Positions 1-7,903 of a DNA stretch of 31,805 bases are shown here, in pieces. How positions within the stretch are numbered: the first letter of the stretch is position 1; every line of letters begins with the position of its first letter. Source of the stretch: UBA2144 sp964506185 (GTDB lineage Bacteria; Patescibacteriota; Gracilibacteria; Peribacterales; Peribacteraceae). Under the pieces are notes generated by a model, which had not been told where the DNA came from, searched no databases, and saw only the letters and a program-made list of their open reading frames with translations. A program made the position numbers and the translations under genes. The stretch covers positions 1 to 31,805 of the forward strand of contig CAZDKL010000021.1 of NCBI GenBank assembly GCA_964506185.1, in the 5' to 3' direction.

Positions 1-920
1 CTGACTATCTTTAATTGATTCATAGTGATTGCTGCGAATGCAAAAAGCGGCTCAACGCTTAGCGGAACATTCCACATCTTTGCAAGGTCAGAAGTTACGA
101 TATGCGCTGCGGCCTGTTCAAACTCAACCGGATCACTCAGTAATGACTCAAGATCATTTGGCAAAAAGATTGATAGGTTAGATCTCTTAAGAGCTGAGAT
201 AATTACATCTTTATCACCCGCAAGTTCCTTCTTTGATATTGTTCCCCCTTCCAAGAGATAGGGAAGGACTTCTTCGGGATTCTCTTCGGCTTGCCTGAGT
301 GCAGTTCGAATATTCTTTAGATCAATATTGTGGGAGACGTAGCTAACAATAAGGTCAGAATCGCTTGTGCGCGCGAGTTTTAACTGAAGATCGGCGACAT
401 AGAATGAAACTGCGGTATCAACATCTTGAGCGGAGATTCCTTCTCTTGTTTTCATGTAGATGAGAAAATCCACCAGATGCCTAGGCAAAGATCCTGTTAT
501 TCCTTCAGACATTAAGCCTTTGATTGCATCTGGATTATAAGAACACATGCCACTTATCGGTTCCTCGCTTACGTCAGATAATAAATTGTGGTGCTTTTTA
601 ATAACATATGCGAGCGTTGGACAATCGTTCTCCAACCACAGAATATGAAATACGGAGCGCTTCTCTTCCGGTGACATTTCTTCAACTTGTACGCGCATCC
701 ATGTGCCTACGGCTTCCAAAATAGCGGAACCTTCCGAGATTCCCTGATCAATCACATTTGTCATCTTTACCTCAGTCAGAATCTTTTCAACATCATGTGC
801 TGAACTTGCTCCAAGCATTCGATCAAGGTCCGTTTGCTCCAATAACATCAGTTTGAGCACCCCCATTCTTCCATGGGAGTAAGCAAACTTTGGCGCGAAG
901 GTGGATGCAAGGCCTGTCAT
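1..920 (-). CDS. ntpC: V-type ATPase subunit C (3' end off window)
   Basis: This subunit (also called d) connects the rotor stalk of the V-type ATPase to the membrane c-ring. I translated it directly from the minus strand. It opens with MTGLASTFAPKFAYSHGRM and stays open for 306 codons to the window edge, where the stop is missing. The stretch NIDLKNIRTALRQAE is the typical family signature (V_ATPase_C/AC39 family), followed by LPYLLEGGTI. The usual length is about 330-340 residues, so little is lost. Its ATG abuts the stop of the preceding subunit E gene (TAAATG), so the two are translationally coupled. It is the last visible gene of the operon; F, A, B and D subunits would be expected further left. 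I am confident of the family. Confidence 0.9.
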   Translation of the reverse strand, partial: MTGLASTFAPKFAYSHGRMGVLKLMLLEQTDLDRMLGASSAHDVEKILTEVKMTNVIDQGISEGSAILEAVGTWMRVQVEEMSPEEKRSVFHILWLENDCPTLAYVIKKHHNLLSDVSEEPISGMCSYNPDAIKGLMSEGITGSLPRHLVDFLIYMKTREGISAQDVDTAVSFYVADLQLKLARTSDSDLIVSYVSHNIDLKNIRTALRQAEENPEEVLPYLLEGGTISKKELAGDKDVIISALKRSNLSIFLPNDLESLLSDPVEFEQAAAHIVTSDLAKMWNVPLSVEPLFAFAAITMNQLKIV

Positions 921-1481
921 TTAAGCAGCAGTAAATAGGGAATCAGCAATTGTTAGTTCAGTTGCAGGACGCAATACTTCGGCTACTAAGTGCTCAAGTG
1001 TGCAGTCCTGTTCTTGTTTGTCAGAAATAAATCTAAATCCTCCTTTGGCTTTTACAGTTGAACCCATTTTGAACTTACTAGAATCAGCGAGCTTTTTCAT
1101 CAAAGCCGTATGCTTGTCTGCGGGCTGGATAGTACCCTCAGCTGTAATCGACTTGAGGCAAGCGCGCATAAGAGGCTCCATCTTTTCGTCGGGCAACTTG
1201 GCAAGCTCATCGACAACTTCATCGTAGGTCTGATCCAAAAGTTCCCGTTTTTTGCTAAGCAATGAGTTTTTCACGTGCATGTCAGCAGCATTCTCTGCCT
1301 TGGCCTTCATCTGGGCCTTCTTCGTCTCCTTTTGCCTGGCGATTTCCTGTTTGCGTTCGGCAACAGTGCGTTCACCTTCCTCCCTGATTTTGGTCAGGCC
1401 TTTCTGATGTACGCCTCTTGCGTCAGTGATCTTCTTATCTGCCTGCTGAGTTATAGCCGTGAGGATATCTTGTAAAGCCAT
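921..1481 (-). CDS. ntpE: V-type ATPase subunit E (peripheral stalk)
   Basis: Peripheral stalk subunit E pairs with the H/G-type subunit in a coiled coil that holds the catalytic head against rotation. The 186-residue protein matches the usual family length. Residues about 10-80 are charged and heptad-like (REEGERTVAERKQEIARQKE), as expected for the long helix. The C-terminal half (TVKAKGGFRFISDKQEQDCT, then the LRPATELTIADSLF end) resembles the globular domain that contacts the head. It lies between subunits K and C: 19 bases separate it from K, and the next gene starts immediately after its stop. No Shine-Dalgarno sequence is visible before the ATG. Confidence 0.88.
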   Translation of the reverse strand: MALQDILTAITQQADKKITDARGVHQKGLTKIREEGERTVAERKQEIARQKETKKAQMKAKAENAADMHVKNSLLSKKRELLDQTYDEVVDELAKLPDEKMEPLMRACLKSITAEGTIQPADKHTALMKKLADSSKFKMGSTVKAKGGFRFISDKQEQDCTLEHLVAEVLRPATELTIADSLFTAA

Positions 1482-1500
1482 TAGAGTGATTGGTAATAAA

Positions 1501-2079
1501 TTATCCGAGTATTCCTCCCTTGAAGTTATTCAACATGAAGAAGGAGATCAGGAATCCAAGAAGAGCGTATGTCTCGACCAGAGCGGCCATTGTAATAACG
1601 CGTCCTGTCATCTTGTCGTCCTTTGCAAGCATGTGCATACCGGCTGCGCAGACTTTGGACTGATATGGTCCTGAAGTTACGCATGTGAATGCAACTGGCA
1701 AAGCGGCTGCCAAAATGGCAACTCCTTGGCTAACGCTGATTGCAACTTCGCCTGAGATTACAGGTGCGTAGTTGAAGATGAATAGAAGAGCGATAACCAT
1801 TCCGTATAGTCCTTGTGATCCTGGCAGAACCATCAAAGTGATGACTTTACCTGCAAGATCAGGCTTCTCGGTCAGAAGTCCTGCACCAGCTTGTCCGGTT
1901 ACAGAAACTCCGATGATGGAGCCGATACAAGAAACAAAAGTGGCGATTGCTGCGCCAAAGAAGGCGAATGCAAGGCCCCACTGGGCTTCACCAGCGTGAG
2001 TTGCAGCTGCTGCAGGCTCTTGTGCGAAGACCGCAATAGGAGCTAGTACTCCGGCGGCAACGATTAGTGAGCGTTTCAT
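1501..2079 (-). CDS. ntpK: V-type ATPase subunit K (membrane c-ring), Na+-type site
   Basis: This is the proteolipid that forms the rotating membrane ring and carries the ion. An N-terminal hydrophobic stretch (residues 1-20, ending VFAQ) looks like a signal peptide. Four membrane helices follow as two hairpins, at about 33-60, 78-105, 115-140 and 160-185. LPGSQGLYG (85-93) lines up with LPGTQGLYG of Enterococcus hirae NtpK, SGPYQSK carries Gln140, and ALVETYALLGF carries the ion-binding Glu169. These match L61, T64 (Ser here), Q65, Q110 and E139 of the sodium site, with the second pair both offset by 30. This suggests Na+ rather than H+ transport, by inference. The gene sits between I and E in the operon. 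Confidence 0.93.
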   Translation of the reverse strand: MKRSLIVAAGVLAPIAVFAQEPAAAATHAGEAQWGLAFAFFGAAIATFVSCIGSIIGVSVTGQAGAGLLTEKPDLAGKVITLMVLPGSQGLYGMVIALLFIFNYAPVISGEVAISVSQGVAILAAALPVAFTCVTSGPYQSKVCAAGMHMLAKDDKMTGRVITMAALVETYALLGFLISFFMLNNFKGGILG

Positions 2080-2108
2080 ATATAGAAGGGGAAAGAAAAA
2101 TTGAAAAA

Positions 2109-4034
2109 TTAAATAGATGACCGCTTAAAAGGACTAAACGCCTTGCCGCCGCCTTCGAAGAACTGCGAGAAGAACTCGATGAACTGAAGACGACCGGAGT
2201 GAATGAAACTTCCGAGGGTGTTTAGTGCTATAGAAATTAAATGCCCCATACAAAAGATCAGAATGATCACGGGGACTGCTATGAATATCGGGAAAAGTTT
2301 GCCAACCTCAACTGCGACTTGGTTTACAGCCATTGCAATTGCTCCTGTTACAAGTCCAAGTGCCAAGATACGCAAATAGCTCAGCGTGTTACTGAGCATT
2401 CCAATTGCAAAATTCAAAACTCCGATTGCTCCCATCAGCGGACGAAGGAAAATCTTTGCTCCGTAACCTTTGCCCCAAGCGAGCAGGATCAGAGAGCCGT
2501 AGAAAATGTACTTAGGAATCTCACCAAGTCCCTCCGGTGCAAATACCATAAAGAGGATGGCTCCCAGAAGAATATGCGGAGTGAAATTCATCCAAAAAGC
2601 CTCCATTTTCTTTCCGTGAATCCACTTATGCAGACCCGCCAGGAACATTCCATAAAAGAGGTGAGTTAGGCCCAAAAACAATGACAAATTCTGAAGGAAG
2701 GTAATACCCGATTGGTCGTTTAAGTTCCAAATTTGGCCTTTAAACAGCAACATGCCATCAGCGTTAGTTTTGGTTAAGAATGCCGGAGCTTGCGATGGGG
2801 CGAAGCCGAAATAGCCTCCGAATGGAATGGAAACTATCATGGTTATTACTCCGCCAAGGAACAAAGTCCAAACAAGCTTCGACTCGCGCATCTTTAGTTT
2901 CTTCTTAAGGATTGTGATTCCAAAAACAGTAGCGAGTACCGCTCCATATCCCGCGTCAGTCAGACAAAGTGCAAAGTAAAGAGCGAAGAATGGCATTAGC
3001 GAAGCAGTCGGATCAAATTCATGATCAAGAGGAAGTCCGTACAGAGTTGTTACGCTTTCAAACGGAGTAACACCTTTCGAATTCCAAAGTGCAACGGGGA
3101 TTTCTTCATCTTCATTGGGTTTTACCTTAAGAAGAGCGACCGCGGGACCTACATCTTGCAATCTTTGCTCAAGCTGACTCAATTTCTTCTTCGGAATCCA
3201 TCCCAAAATCGTCGAGGTCTCCTTGGTTGAACTCATAGACTCGCGTGCTTCCTGTTTTTCATCAAGCCACATCATAAACTTGGCGACTTTTACCAAGTTT
3301 GGCAGTTCAACTGCGAGTCTTGTGCGCTCTTTTGCGTTTTTATCGCGCACTTTTTGCATTTCCTTTGCATGCATGAGTGCTTGTTCATGCAAATCGGAAG
3401 CTTTTCCTTCCAATTTTGGAAGTTCAACGTTTGTCCATCCGTGTTTTATTGAAACTTCTTCGAACTTAGACGCATCATCCTTCCAAACATGTGCAACGCA
3501 ATAAATAATTCCTCCAACATTGTTAACTTCACTGAGTTCAAGTTTGATATCTCCAAGCTCCTTAACAAGTTCAACGAGTTTAATCTTTGGAATTGCTCCT
3601 TCTACCCGCACAGAAGTCTCTGATTCATTTGGAACGTCAAGCGAATAGGGGAGGGCGCTCCATGGGTCCAGAACTTCCGCGATTTTCAGTGATTCTTTTA
3701 TCTGCCTTTCTGCGTCCGTATCTTCTTCTTCCAATTTATGCAGTCTGTCTACGGTGCCTCTAACGTCTGTGTGCTTGGATGCATGAATTATGTCTCTCTC
3801 ATTCGAGAATTTTCTGGCAACTGCGAGAGTCTCCTTCGATGCACTGTCTTTGAGGGTAGTAATTGCGAATTGAAGTTCGGCTGAACGGAAATTGACTTCC
3901 GTATGATCGATTACAACAGGGGAATCAGATTGGGTGATTTCCATCACTCCTTCCTTATGAAGGGTCTCGATAAGGTTCTCACGGGCGGACTCATGAGAGA
4001 TAATGGCCACTTTCTGCATTTCAACGACTGCCAT
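2109..4034 (-). CDS. ntpI: V-type ATPase subunit I (a-type stator)
   Basis: Subunit I forms the stator half-channels and anchors the peripheral stalks. At 641 residues it has the normal length. Residues 1 to about 340 are a soluble, partly coiled-coil arm; from LMPFFALYFALCLTDAGYG onward there are about seven to eight membrane helices. The key arginine that contacts the c-ring glutamate is present (Arg555 in SNTLSYLRILALGL), and the C-terminal hallmark LQFIEFFSQFFEGGGKAFSP is intact. Its start overlaps the end of the H/G-type gene by 14 bases, and K follows after 29 bases, so it is part of the same operon. Nothing is missing. Confidence 0.95.
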   Translation of the reverse strand: MAVVEMQKVAIISHESARENLIETLHKEGVMEITQSDSPVVIDHTEVNFRSAELQFAITTLKDSASKETLAVARKFSNERDIIHASKHTDVRGTVDRLHKLEEEDTDAERQIKESLKIAEVLDPWSALPYSLDVPNESETSVRVEGAIPKIKLVELVKELGDIKLELSEVNNVGGIIYCVAHVWKDDASKFEEVSIKHGWTNVELPKLEGKASDLHEQALMHAKEMQKVRDKNAKERTRLAVELPNLVKVAKFMMWLDEKQEARESMSSTKETSTILGWIPKKKLSQLEQRLQDVGPAVALLKVKPNEDEEIPVALWNSKGVTPFESVTTLYGLPLDHEFDPTASLMPFFALYFALCLTDAGYGAVLATVFGITILKKKLKMRESKLVWTLFLGGVITMIVSIPFGGYFGFAPSQAPAFLTKTNADGMLLFKGQIWNLNDQSGITFLQNLSLFLGLTHLFYGMFLAGLHKWIHGKKMEAFWMNFTPHILLGAILFMVFAPEGLGEIPKYIFYGSLILLAWGKGYGAKIFLRPLMGAIGVLNFAIGMLSNTLSYLRILALGLVTGAIAMAVNQVAVEVGKLFPIFIAVPVIILIFCMGHLISIALNTLGSFIHSGRLQFIEFFSQFFEGGGKAFSPFKRSSI

Positions 4035-4425
4035 ATTCTTTCAAGATGGGGGAATCAGGATTTGTCATATCAGAAACCAGATTGGAAACAACCGGTCCTT
4101 TTTTGTTTCTCCAGGTTGATTCCAGCTCCTTACATTCTCCTTCTGCCAGTTCTTGAGCTTTGCTTAGAATCTGCGAGCACTCATCTGCTTTAAATTCCTT
4201 CAACTCCTCGTTTGCCTGCGATTTTAGCTCTTCTTCGGCTGTGGAAGTCTTGTCAGCCACGGCTTTCTCCACCTCGATTTTCTCATTTTCCATCGCATCA
4301 ATCTCTTTTTTTACCCTCTCTGCTTCTTTTACTTCCATTTTCGTTATCTGGCTAAAAGGGTCAGAGCCACCGGTACCGGCAGATCCTGATTTTTGGCTTT
4401 GCGAAGCGGATTTCTGTGGATTCAT
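4021..4425 (-). CDS. V-type ATPase subunit H/G-like peripheral stalk protein
   Basis: The 134-residue protein has a low-complexity Ser/Gly/Gln N-terminus (residues 1-25). This is followed by a nearly continuous charged helix (MEVKEAERVKKEIDAMENEK, then ELKSQANEELKEFKADECSQ). This is the size and character of the archaeal/bacterial AhaH/NtpF subunit, which dimerizes with subunit E. The identity rests on the coiled coil plus its place as first gene of the operon before I, K, E, C, matching the F-I-K-E-C order of E. hirae. The gene overlaps subunit I by 14 bases. A good -35/-10 pair lies upstream, with a leader of roughly 20 bases. Confidence 0.75.
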   Translation of the reverse strand: MNPQKSASQSQKSGSAGTGGSDPFSQITKMEVKEAERVKKEIDAMENEKIEVEKAVADKTSTAEEELKSQANEELKEFKADECSQILSKAQELAEGECKELESTWRNKKGPVVSNLVSDMTNPDSPILKEYGSR

Positions 4426-4449
4426 AAGCGTATTTGTTAAAGCGGGCGG

Positions 4450-4478
4450 AATATACGTGTTTACTATACAGAAATCAA
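4450..4478 (-). promoter_or_regulatory. Promoter of the V-type ATPase operon
   Basis: On the minus strand, TTGATT (4478-4473) and TATATT (4455-4450) are separated by exactly 17 bases. The -10 box ends 24 bases before the ATG at 4425, so this transcript should have a short leader, unlike most genes in the window. The only upstream gene on this strand, the NIF3-like gene, ends at 4491, so the operon can be transcribed on its own. Confidence 0.55.
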
Positions 4479-4490
4479 GGCTCTTAGACC

Positions 4491-5453
4491 CTATTTCCTT
4501 TTAACCCTCATGAATCCGGAGAACTCGTGAATCTTAAGTTTGGGTTCATCTTTCATCAATTTATCCAGAATCAGATTTAGCCCCAAGTTATCCGAGCCAA
4601 TGTGGGAACATTGAACAAAGTTCATATGATGCTCTTTGGCTTTCTCAAGAGATTTTTCGGTTATATGCATTGTAATAATTGTCCCGATTCCGGCTTTGGC
4701 TTGTTCCTCGATATATTCTTCCGGCCCATTGGTACCTCCTGTGAACTCAGTCGCGACGATCTTGCCGGTACGGGAACTCTTAGAACCATTAACAATAATC
4801 GGAGGATTACCCATTTTAGCGAACATTTTGTATTCAGGGATTTCCAATAAAGCGTTCACAATATCTCCGATACTATCGAACTCCTTCTTACAAACTTTCT
4901 TTTCTACAAATTGATATGCGTGATTGTCCGATGGCGTGTGACAGTTAAAGAAGGGGATATCCAAAAGTTCGGCCGCCTGCTGGCTCCTAAATAGATTATC
5001 CGCGTGAATTGCTCTCCAAATCTTCTCCATTCTGGGACGCATGAGAGAATCAGCACGATTTTCGGGAACTCCATGTTTAGCGAGCAGATCGACCTGCATT
5101 GCCATTGCCTTATCCAGATCGGCAAGTCCTCGGGCTTCGGGATGGTGAGCCATAACCGCATCGATCTTCTTTCCTTTCTTGTTAAGTTTGTCGATAAGCA
5201 AAAGTTCCGGTGTTTCGACGTCGATGCCGACAATAATAGATTTTACTTCTTCCTTGCCTGTTCCATTGTAAATACGGGTATCTGCAAACGGATTCCATAA
5301 GCGTTCCTCATCAAAAAGCTCAGTTTCTTTCTTCGAAAGCTTCTTTTGTCTGGTCTTATATTTCTTAAGAGCTTTTTCGATCTCCTTCTTGGAGCGAGGG
5401 TCGGCTACGATGCCGTATTCGACAATTTTTTGGAAGAGCTTATTGAGTTTCAT
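4491..5453 (-). CDS. NIF3-family metal-binding protein
   Basis: A 320-residue protein with the NIF3/DUF34 fold signature: a hydrophobic strand ending in VMAHHPEARG, whose paired histidines are metal ligands in this family, a central domain, and a C-terminal CSHIGSDNLGLNLILDKL segment where the second ligand group lies. The molecular function of NIF3 proteins is unsettled; many databases label them GTP cyclohydrolase 1 type 2, which should not be taken as proven. The first 60 residues are lysine-rich (KKYKTRQKKLSKKE), which is longer than in short family members. It ends 65 bases before the V-ATPase operon. A weak -10 (TACCCT, 5468-5463) lies 9 bases before its ATG. Confidence 0.75.
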   Translation of the reverse strand: MKLNKLFQKIVEYGIVADPRSKKEIEKALKKYKTRQKKLSKKETELFDEERLWNPFADTRIYNGTGKEEVKSIIVGIDVETPELLLIDKLNKKGKKIDAVMAHHPEARGLADLDKAMAMQVDLLAKHGVPENRADSLMRPRMEKIWRAIHADNLFRSQQAAELLDIPFFNCHTPSDNHAYQFVEKKVCKKEFDSIGDIVNALLEIPEYKMFAKMGNPPIIVNGSKSSRTGKIVATEFTGGTNGPEEYIEEQAKAGIGTIITMHITEKSLEKAKEHHMNFVQCSHIGSDNLGLNLILDKLMKDEPKLKIHEFSGFMRVKRK

Positions 5454-5529
5454 AGTTAGTAAAGGGTACAGGATTTAGGCTTTTTTAAGCAAGAAATAGA
5501 TAGACTGAATGGTGTAAGATATACGTCCG

Positions 5530-5994
5530 ATGAAAATTCAGATCATCTATACAACCTCCACCGGCAACACCGAGCATGTCATTGGAGTACTCCGTAAATC
5601 ACTGGAGTCAAAAGGCATCACGGTCAGTTCACAATTGGCTGAAGAATCCAGTCCTGAGGATCTTTTGAAAGGAGACGTCTTAATACTCGCTTGCGGTACA
5701 TGGAACACGGGTGGGTCCGAAGGCCAGCTTCATGTAAGAATGGATGCGTTCCTAAATAGCAAAGCAAAGGATATAGATCTGGGAGGTAAACAAGTTGCGA
5801 TCATTGCCCTTGGAGACGATGAATTTTACTTCACGGGTAGGGCAATAGAACACTTGATTAAATATGTGATGGATCACAATGGGAAATTGCTAGGATCTCC
5901 TCTCCTGATTATTAATGATCCTGAAGAACATGACGAAAAAGTTTGTAAGTGGGGAGAAAAATTAGTAGAACTAACTCAAGTATGTCACGCGTAA
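5530..5994 (+). CDS. Flavodoxin
   Basis: A short-chain flavodoxin of 154 residues. The FMN phosphate loop is TTSTGNTEHV (residues 8-17), the 50s loop region is ACGTWNTGG (residues 54-62), and the third FMN-contact region is ALGDDEFYFTG (residues 93-103, where classical members have GDQ/GD and aromatic residues). It is a one- or two-electron carrier and could replace ferredoxin. It overlaps the following korA start by 13 bases, so it is probably the redox partner of the 2-oxoacid oxidoreductase. A -10-like TAAGAT (5515-5520) lies 9 bases before the ATG, without a clear -35. Confidence 0.93.
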   Translation: MKIQIIYTTSTGNTEHVIGVLRKSLESKGITVSSQLAEESSPEDLLKGDVLILACGTWNTGGSEGQLHVRMDAFLNSKAKDIDLGGKQVAIIALGDDEFYFTGRAIEHLIKYVMDHNGKLLGSPLLIINDPEEHDEKVCKWGEKLVELTQVCHA

Positions 5995-7562
5995 GCATCA
6001 AAATAGTGGGAGCCCAAGGACAAGGAGTCAATTCAGTTGGCGAGATGTGTGCTAAAGGACTAAAGCGCGCGGGATATTGCGTATTCGGAGAGCGCGAATA
6101 TATGTCAGTTATAAAAAACGGGCACTCCTCTTATCAGCTCGACATCAGCAACTCTCATATAAGAAGTGCGCAGGAGAAAGTAGACATCTTAGTCACGTTC
6201 AATCATCACGGGATCAAAAGAAACTTAAAAGACTTAAAAGAAGGAGGGATACTTATTCACCAGACGCCTCAATGGAAGTTTGAAGAGGAACCCAATTGCA
6301 AGATCATTTATTTGCCGACTGAAGAGATTCTAAAAAAACTTAATGCAAAGCCTGTGCTTGGCAACGTGCTAATCACGTCGGTAGTCTGGTCACTTCTTGG
6401 ACGAAGTGCGGATGAGCTAAAGGAAATGGTCAAAGAAAAGTTCGGACATAAGAAAGATTTATTGGCACTAAACTTGATGTGTATTGATGAAGGCTCCGAA
6501 TTCTTAAAAGTTAAAAGTGAAGAGTTAAAAGTTAAAAGTGTTTCTTTACCAGAGCCTGATGATCGGTGGAAGAGTCAGCTGTTGATCACGGGAAGCCAGG
6601 CGATGGGACTCGGAGCGATAAGAGCAGGGTGCAGGGCATTATTTGGATATCCGATGACACCGGCCTCGCCGCTTTTAACGTTTCTTGCGGATGTGCAGTC
6701 AGAATCTAAAATGCTTGTAAAACAGGCAGAGGACGAAATAACTGCAGTTCAGATGATGGTTGGAGCTATGCACGCGGGAACCAGAGCAATGACCGCAACG
6801 TCTGGCGGAGGGTATGACTTGATGACGGAAACAATTTCACTTTGCGGAATAAGCGAGACTCCGGCAGTNNNNNNNNNNNNNNNNNNNNNNNNNNNNNNNN
6901 NNNNNNNNNNNNNNNNNNNNNNNNNNNNNNNNNNNNNNNNNNNNNNNNNNNNNNNNNNNNNNNNNNNNAGGTTGGTTGAAGGTGATGGACTTAAATTACT
7001 TAGAGCCACTGACCGTTATGATCCTGATGCACCGGATGGAGTGAGTGCGAGGTGGATTCCGGGAAGCGATGCGCCGACGTATTGCGCGCAGAGTTATGAG
7101 CACAGTCCGGACGGATCTTTTGATGAGTCAGCAGAGAACACGGTTGCTCAGACCAAGAAGAGGATGAATAAGATGAAGGCGCTAAAAAAAGCCTTGCCGG
7201 GACCGGAGGTGTATAGAATGGAAAGTGGTAAGTTGAAAGTTGAAAGTGATTTTGCAGGTGATTGTGATGTGCTGGTTGTTAGTTGGGGGAGTAATAAGAA
7301 TCCTATACTGGATGCAATTGAGGCAATTAAGGCAATTGAGGAAAGGTCAGTTTGCTATTTGCATTACACGTATTTGTGGCCGCTTAAGACGGAGAAGCTC
7401 AAAGAACTTGCTGCCAAGGCGAAGAAGACAATTTTGGTTGAAGGAAATGTTCAAGGCCAGCTTGGCATGCTAATAAAGCAAGAGTGTGGACTCGAGTTTG
7501 ATGAGCGTCAGCTTAAAATTGATGGGAGAGCGGTTGCTCATGATCCCATTCCGTGCACTTGA
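5982..7562 (+). CDS. korA: 2-oxoacid:acceptor oxidoreductase, fused gamma-alpha subunit (contains scaffold gap)
   Basis: It oxidizes a 2-oxoacid with CoA to acyl-CoA and CO2 and passes electrons to ferredoxin or flavodoxin, together with KorB. Residues 1 to about 170 are the gamma domain (IKIVGAQGQGVNSVGE; FGEREYMSVIKNGHSSYQ). The alpha domain begins near residue 202 (LLITGSQAMGLGAIRAGCRA; FGYPMTPASPL; AEDEITAVQMMVGAMHAG). The ATG at 5982 is chosen because it begins just before the gamma motif; an upstream in-frame start would lie deeper in the flavodoxin gene. The interdomain linker (about 175-186) is encoded by heptad repeats. 100 Ns (6869-6968) interrupt the alpha domain. Frame is kept, but by family comparison about 75-80 residues belong there, so the gap is probably longer. 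The substrate (2-oxoglutarate, pyruvate or other) cannot be decided. Confidence 0.93.
   Translation: MSRVSIKIVGAQGQGVNSVGEMCAKGLKRAGYCVFGEREYMSVIKNGHSSYQLDISNSHIRSAQEKVDILVTFNHHGIKRNLKDLKEGGILIHQTPQWKFEEEPNCKIIYLPTEEILKKLNAKPVLGNVLITSVVWSLLGRSADELKEMVKEKFGHKKDLLALNLMCIDEGSEFLKVKSEELKVKSVSLPEPDDRWKSQLLITGSQAMGLGAIRAGCRALFGYPMTPASPLLTFLADVQSESKMLVKQAEDEITAVQMMVGAMHAGTRAMTATSGGGYDLMTETISLCGISETPAXXXXXXXXXXXXXXXXXXXXXXXXXXXXXXXXXXRLVEGDGLKLLRATDRYDPDAPDGVSARWIPGSDAPTYCAQSYEHSPDGSFDESAENTVAQTKKRMNKMKALKKALPGPEVYRMESGKLKVESDFAGDCDVLVVSWGSNKNPILDAIEAIKAIEERSVCYLHYTYLWPLKTEKLKELAAKAKKTILVEGNVQGQLGMLIKQECGLEFDERQLKIDGRAVAHDPIPCT
6504..6538 (+). repeat. Heptad repeat inside korA
   Basis: Five consecutive 7-base units, TTAAAAG, TTAAAAG, TGAAGAG, TTAAAAG, TTAAAAG, lie in frame. 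They encode a seven-residue repeat (LKVKSEE then LKVKS) in the linker between gamma and alpha domains. Confidence 0.85.
6869..6968. other. Assembly gap (100 Ns) inside korA
   Basis: Exactly 100 Ns, typical of a placeholder of unknown size. Alpha-subunit sequence resumes on the far side in the same frame, near the segment that reads GVSARWIPG. Confidence 0.99.
7221..7248 (+). repeat. Second heptad repeat inside korA
   Basis: Four 7-base units, GAAAGTG, GTAAGTT, GAAAGTT, GAAAGTG, are read in frame as ESGKLKVES. This lies in a variable stretch before the C-terminal domain of the alpha subunit. Confidence 0.7.
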
Positions 7563-7825
7563 GCAATAATCCTTCTTCTACTTGTTTCCGCTTGATGTGT
7601 CACAAACATTTCGACCATGTGTGGTGGCATGTATTTTCCTAATACATTTCTGTCTGCGTTAAATTTTTCTTTTTTAAGTGTTATTGTTGGTGATGAGTTA
7701 TGAACAGATTCGGGATGCGCAAGAATCGCATGTGCCATATAAGTGGGCATATACTTTTCAAGTATTGCTATATCTGGATGTGGTGCTTGTTCTTCTAAGT
7801 CACCCGATGGGTCTTCTTCAGCCAT
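7538..7825 (-). CDS. Small protein with duplicated KYMP motif, unknown function
   Basis: A 95-residue protein I do not recognise. Two copies of a motif of about 20 residues are visible: ILEKYMPTYMAHAILAHPE and VLGKYMPPHMVEMFVTHQAE, sharing L-x-KYMP-x-x-M and a histidine near the end. The first 20 residues are acidic. The ATG at 7825 is preferred over an upstream in-frame TTG because a strong promoter (TTGACA, 16 bases, GATAAT) ends 9 bases before it, which also supports this being a real gene. Its 3' end overlaps the end of korA by 25 bases on the opposite strand. It sits between korA and korB. Confidence 0.65.
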   Translation of the reverse strand: MAEEDPSGDLEEQAPHPDIAILEKYMPTYMAHAILAHPESVHNSSPTITLKKEKFNADRNVLGKYMPPHMVEMFVTHQAETSRRRIIAQVHGMGS

Positions 7826-7834
7826 AGGAGCTGG

Positions 7835-7862
7835 ATTATCCCTACTCAAAATCTAATGTCAA
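7835..7862 (-). promoter_or_regulatory. Promoter of the KYMP-motif gene
   Basis: Minus strand: TTGACA (7862-7857), 16-base spacer, GATAAT (7840-7835). The start codon begins 9 bases after the -10 box, which predicts a leaderless or nearly leaderless mRNA. Confidence 0.65.
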
Positions 7863-7866
7863 ATTA

Positions 7867-7895
7867 TTATCATCTCCCTTCAGAAAGAGTATCCT
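7867..7895 (+). promoter_or_regulatory. Promoter of korB
   Basis: TTATCA, 17-base spacer, TATCCT, ending 8 bases before the korB ATG. It is divergent from, and only a few bases away from, the promoter of the small antisense gene, so korB can be expressed separately from korA. Confidence 0.45.
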
Positions 7896-7903
7896 CTTGA
7901 CCT

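Noticed and set aside
2241..2669. 142-codon open frame on the plus strand
   Set aside because: It lies fully antisense to the transmembrane part of V-ATPase subunit I; its composition reflects the complement of hydrophobic codons.
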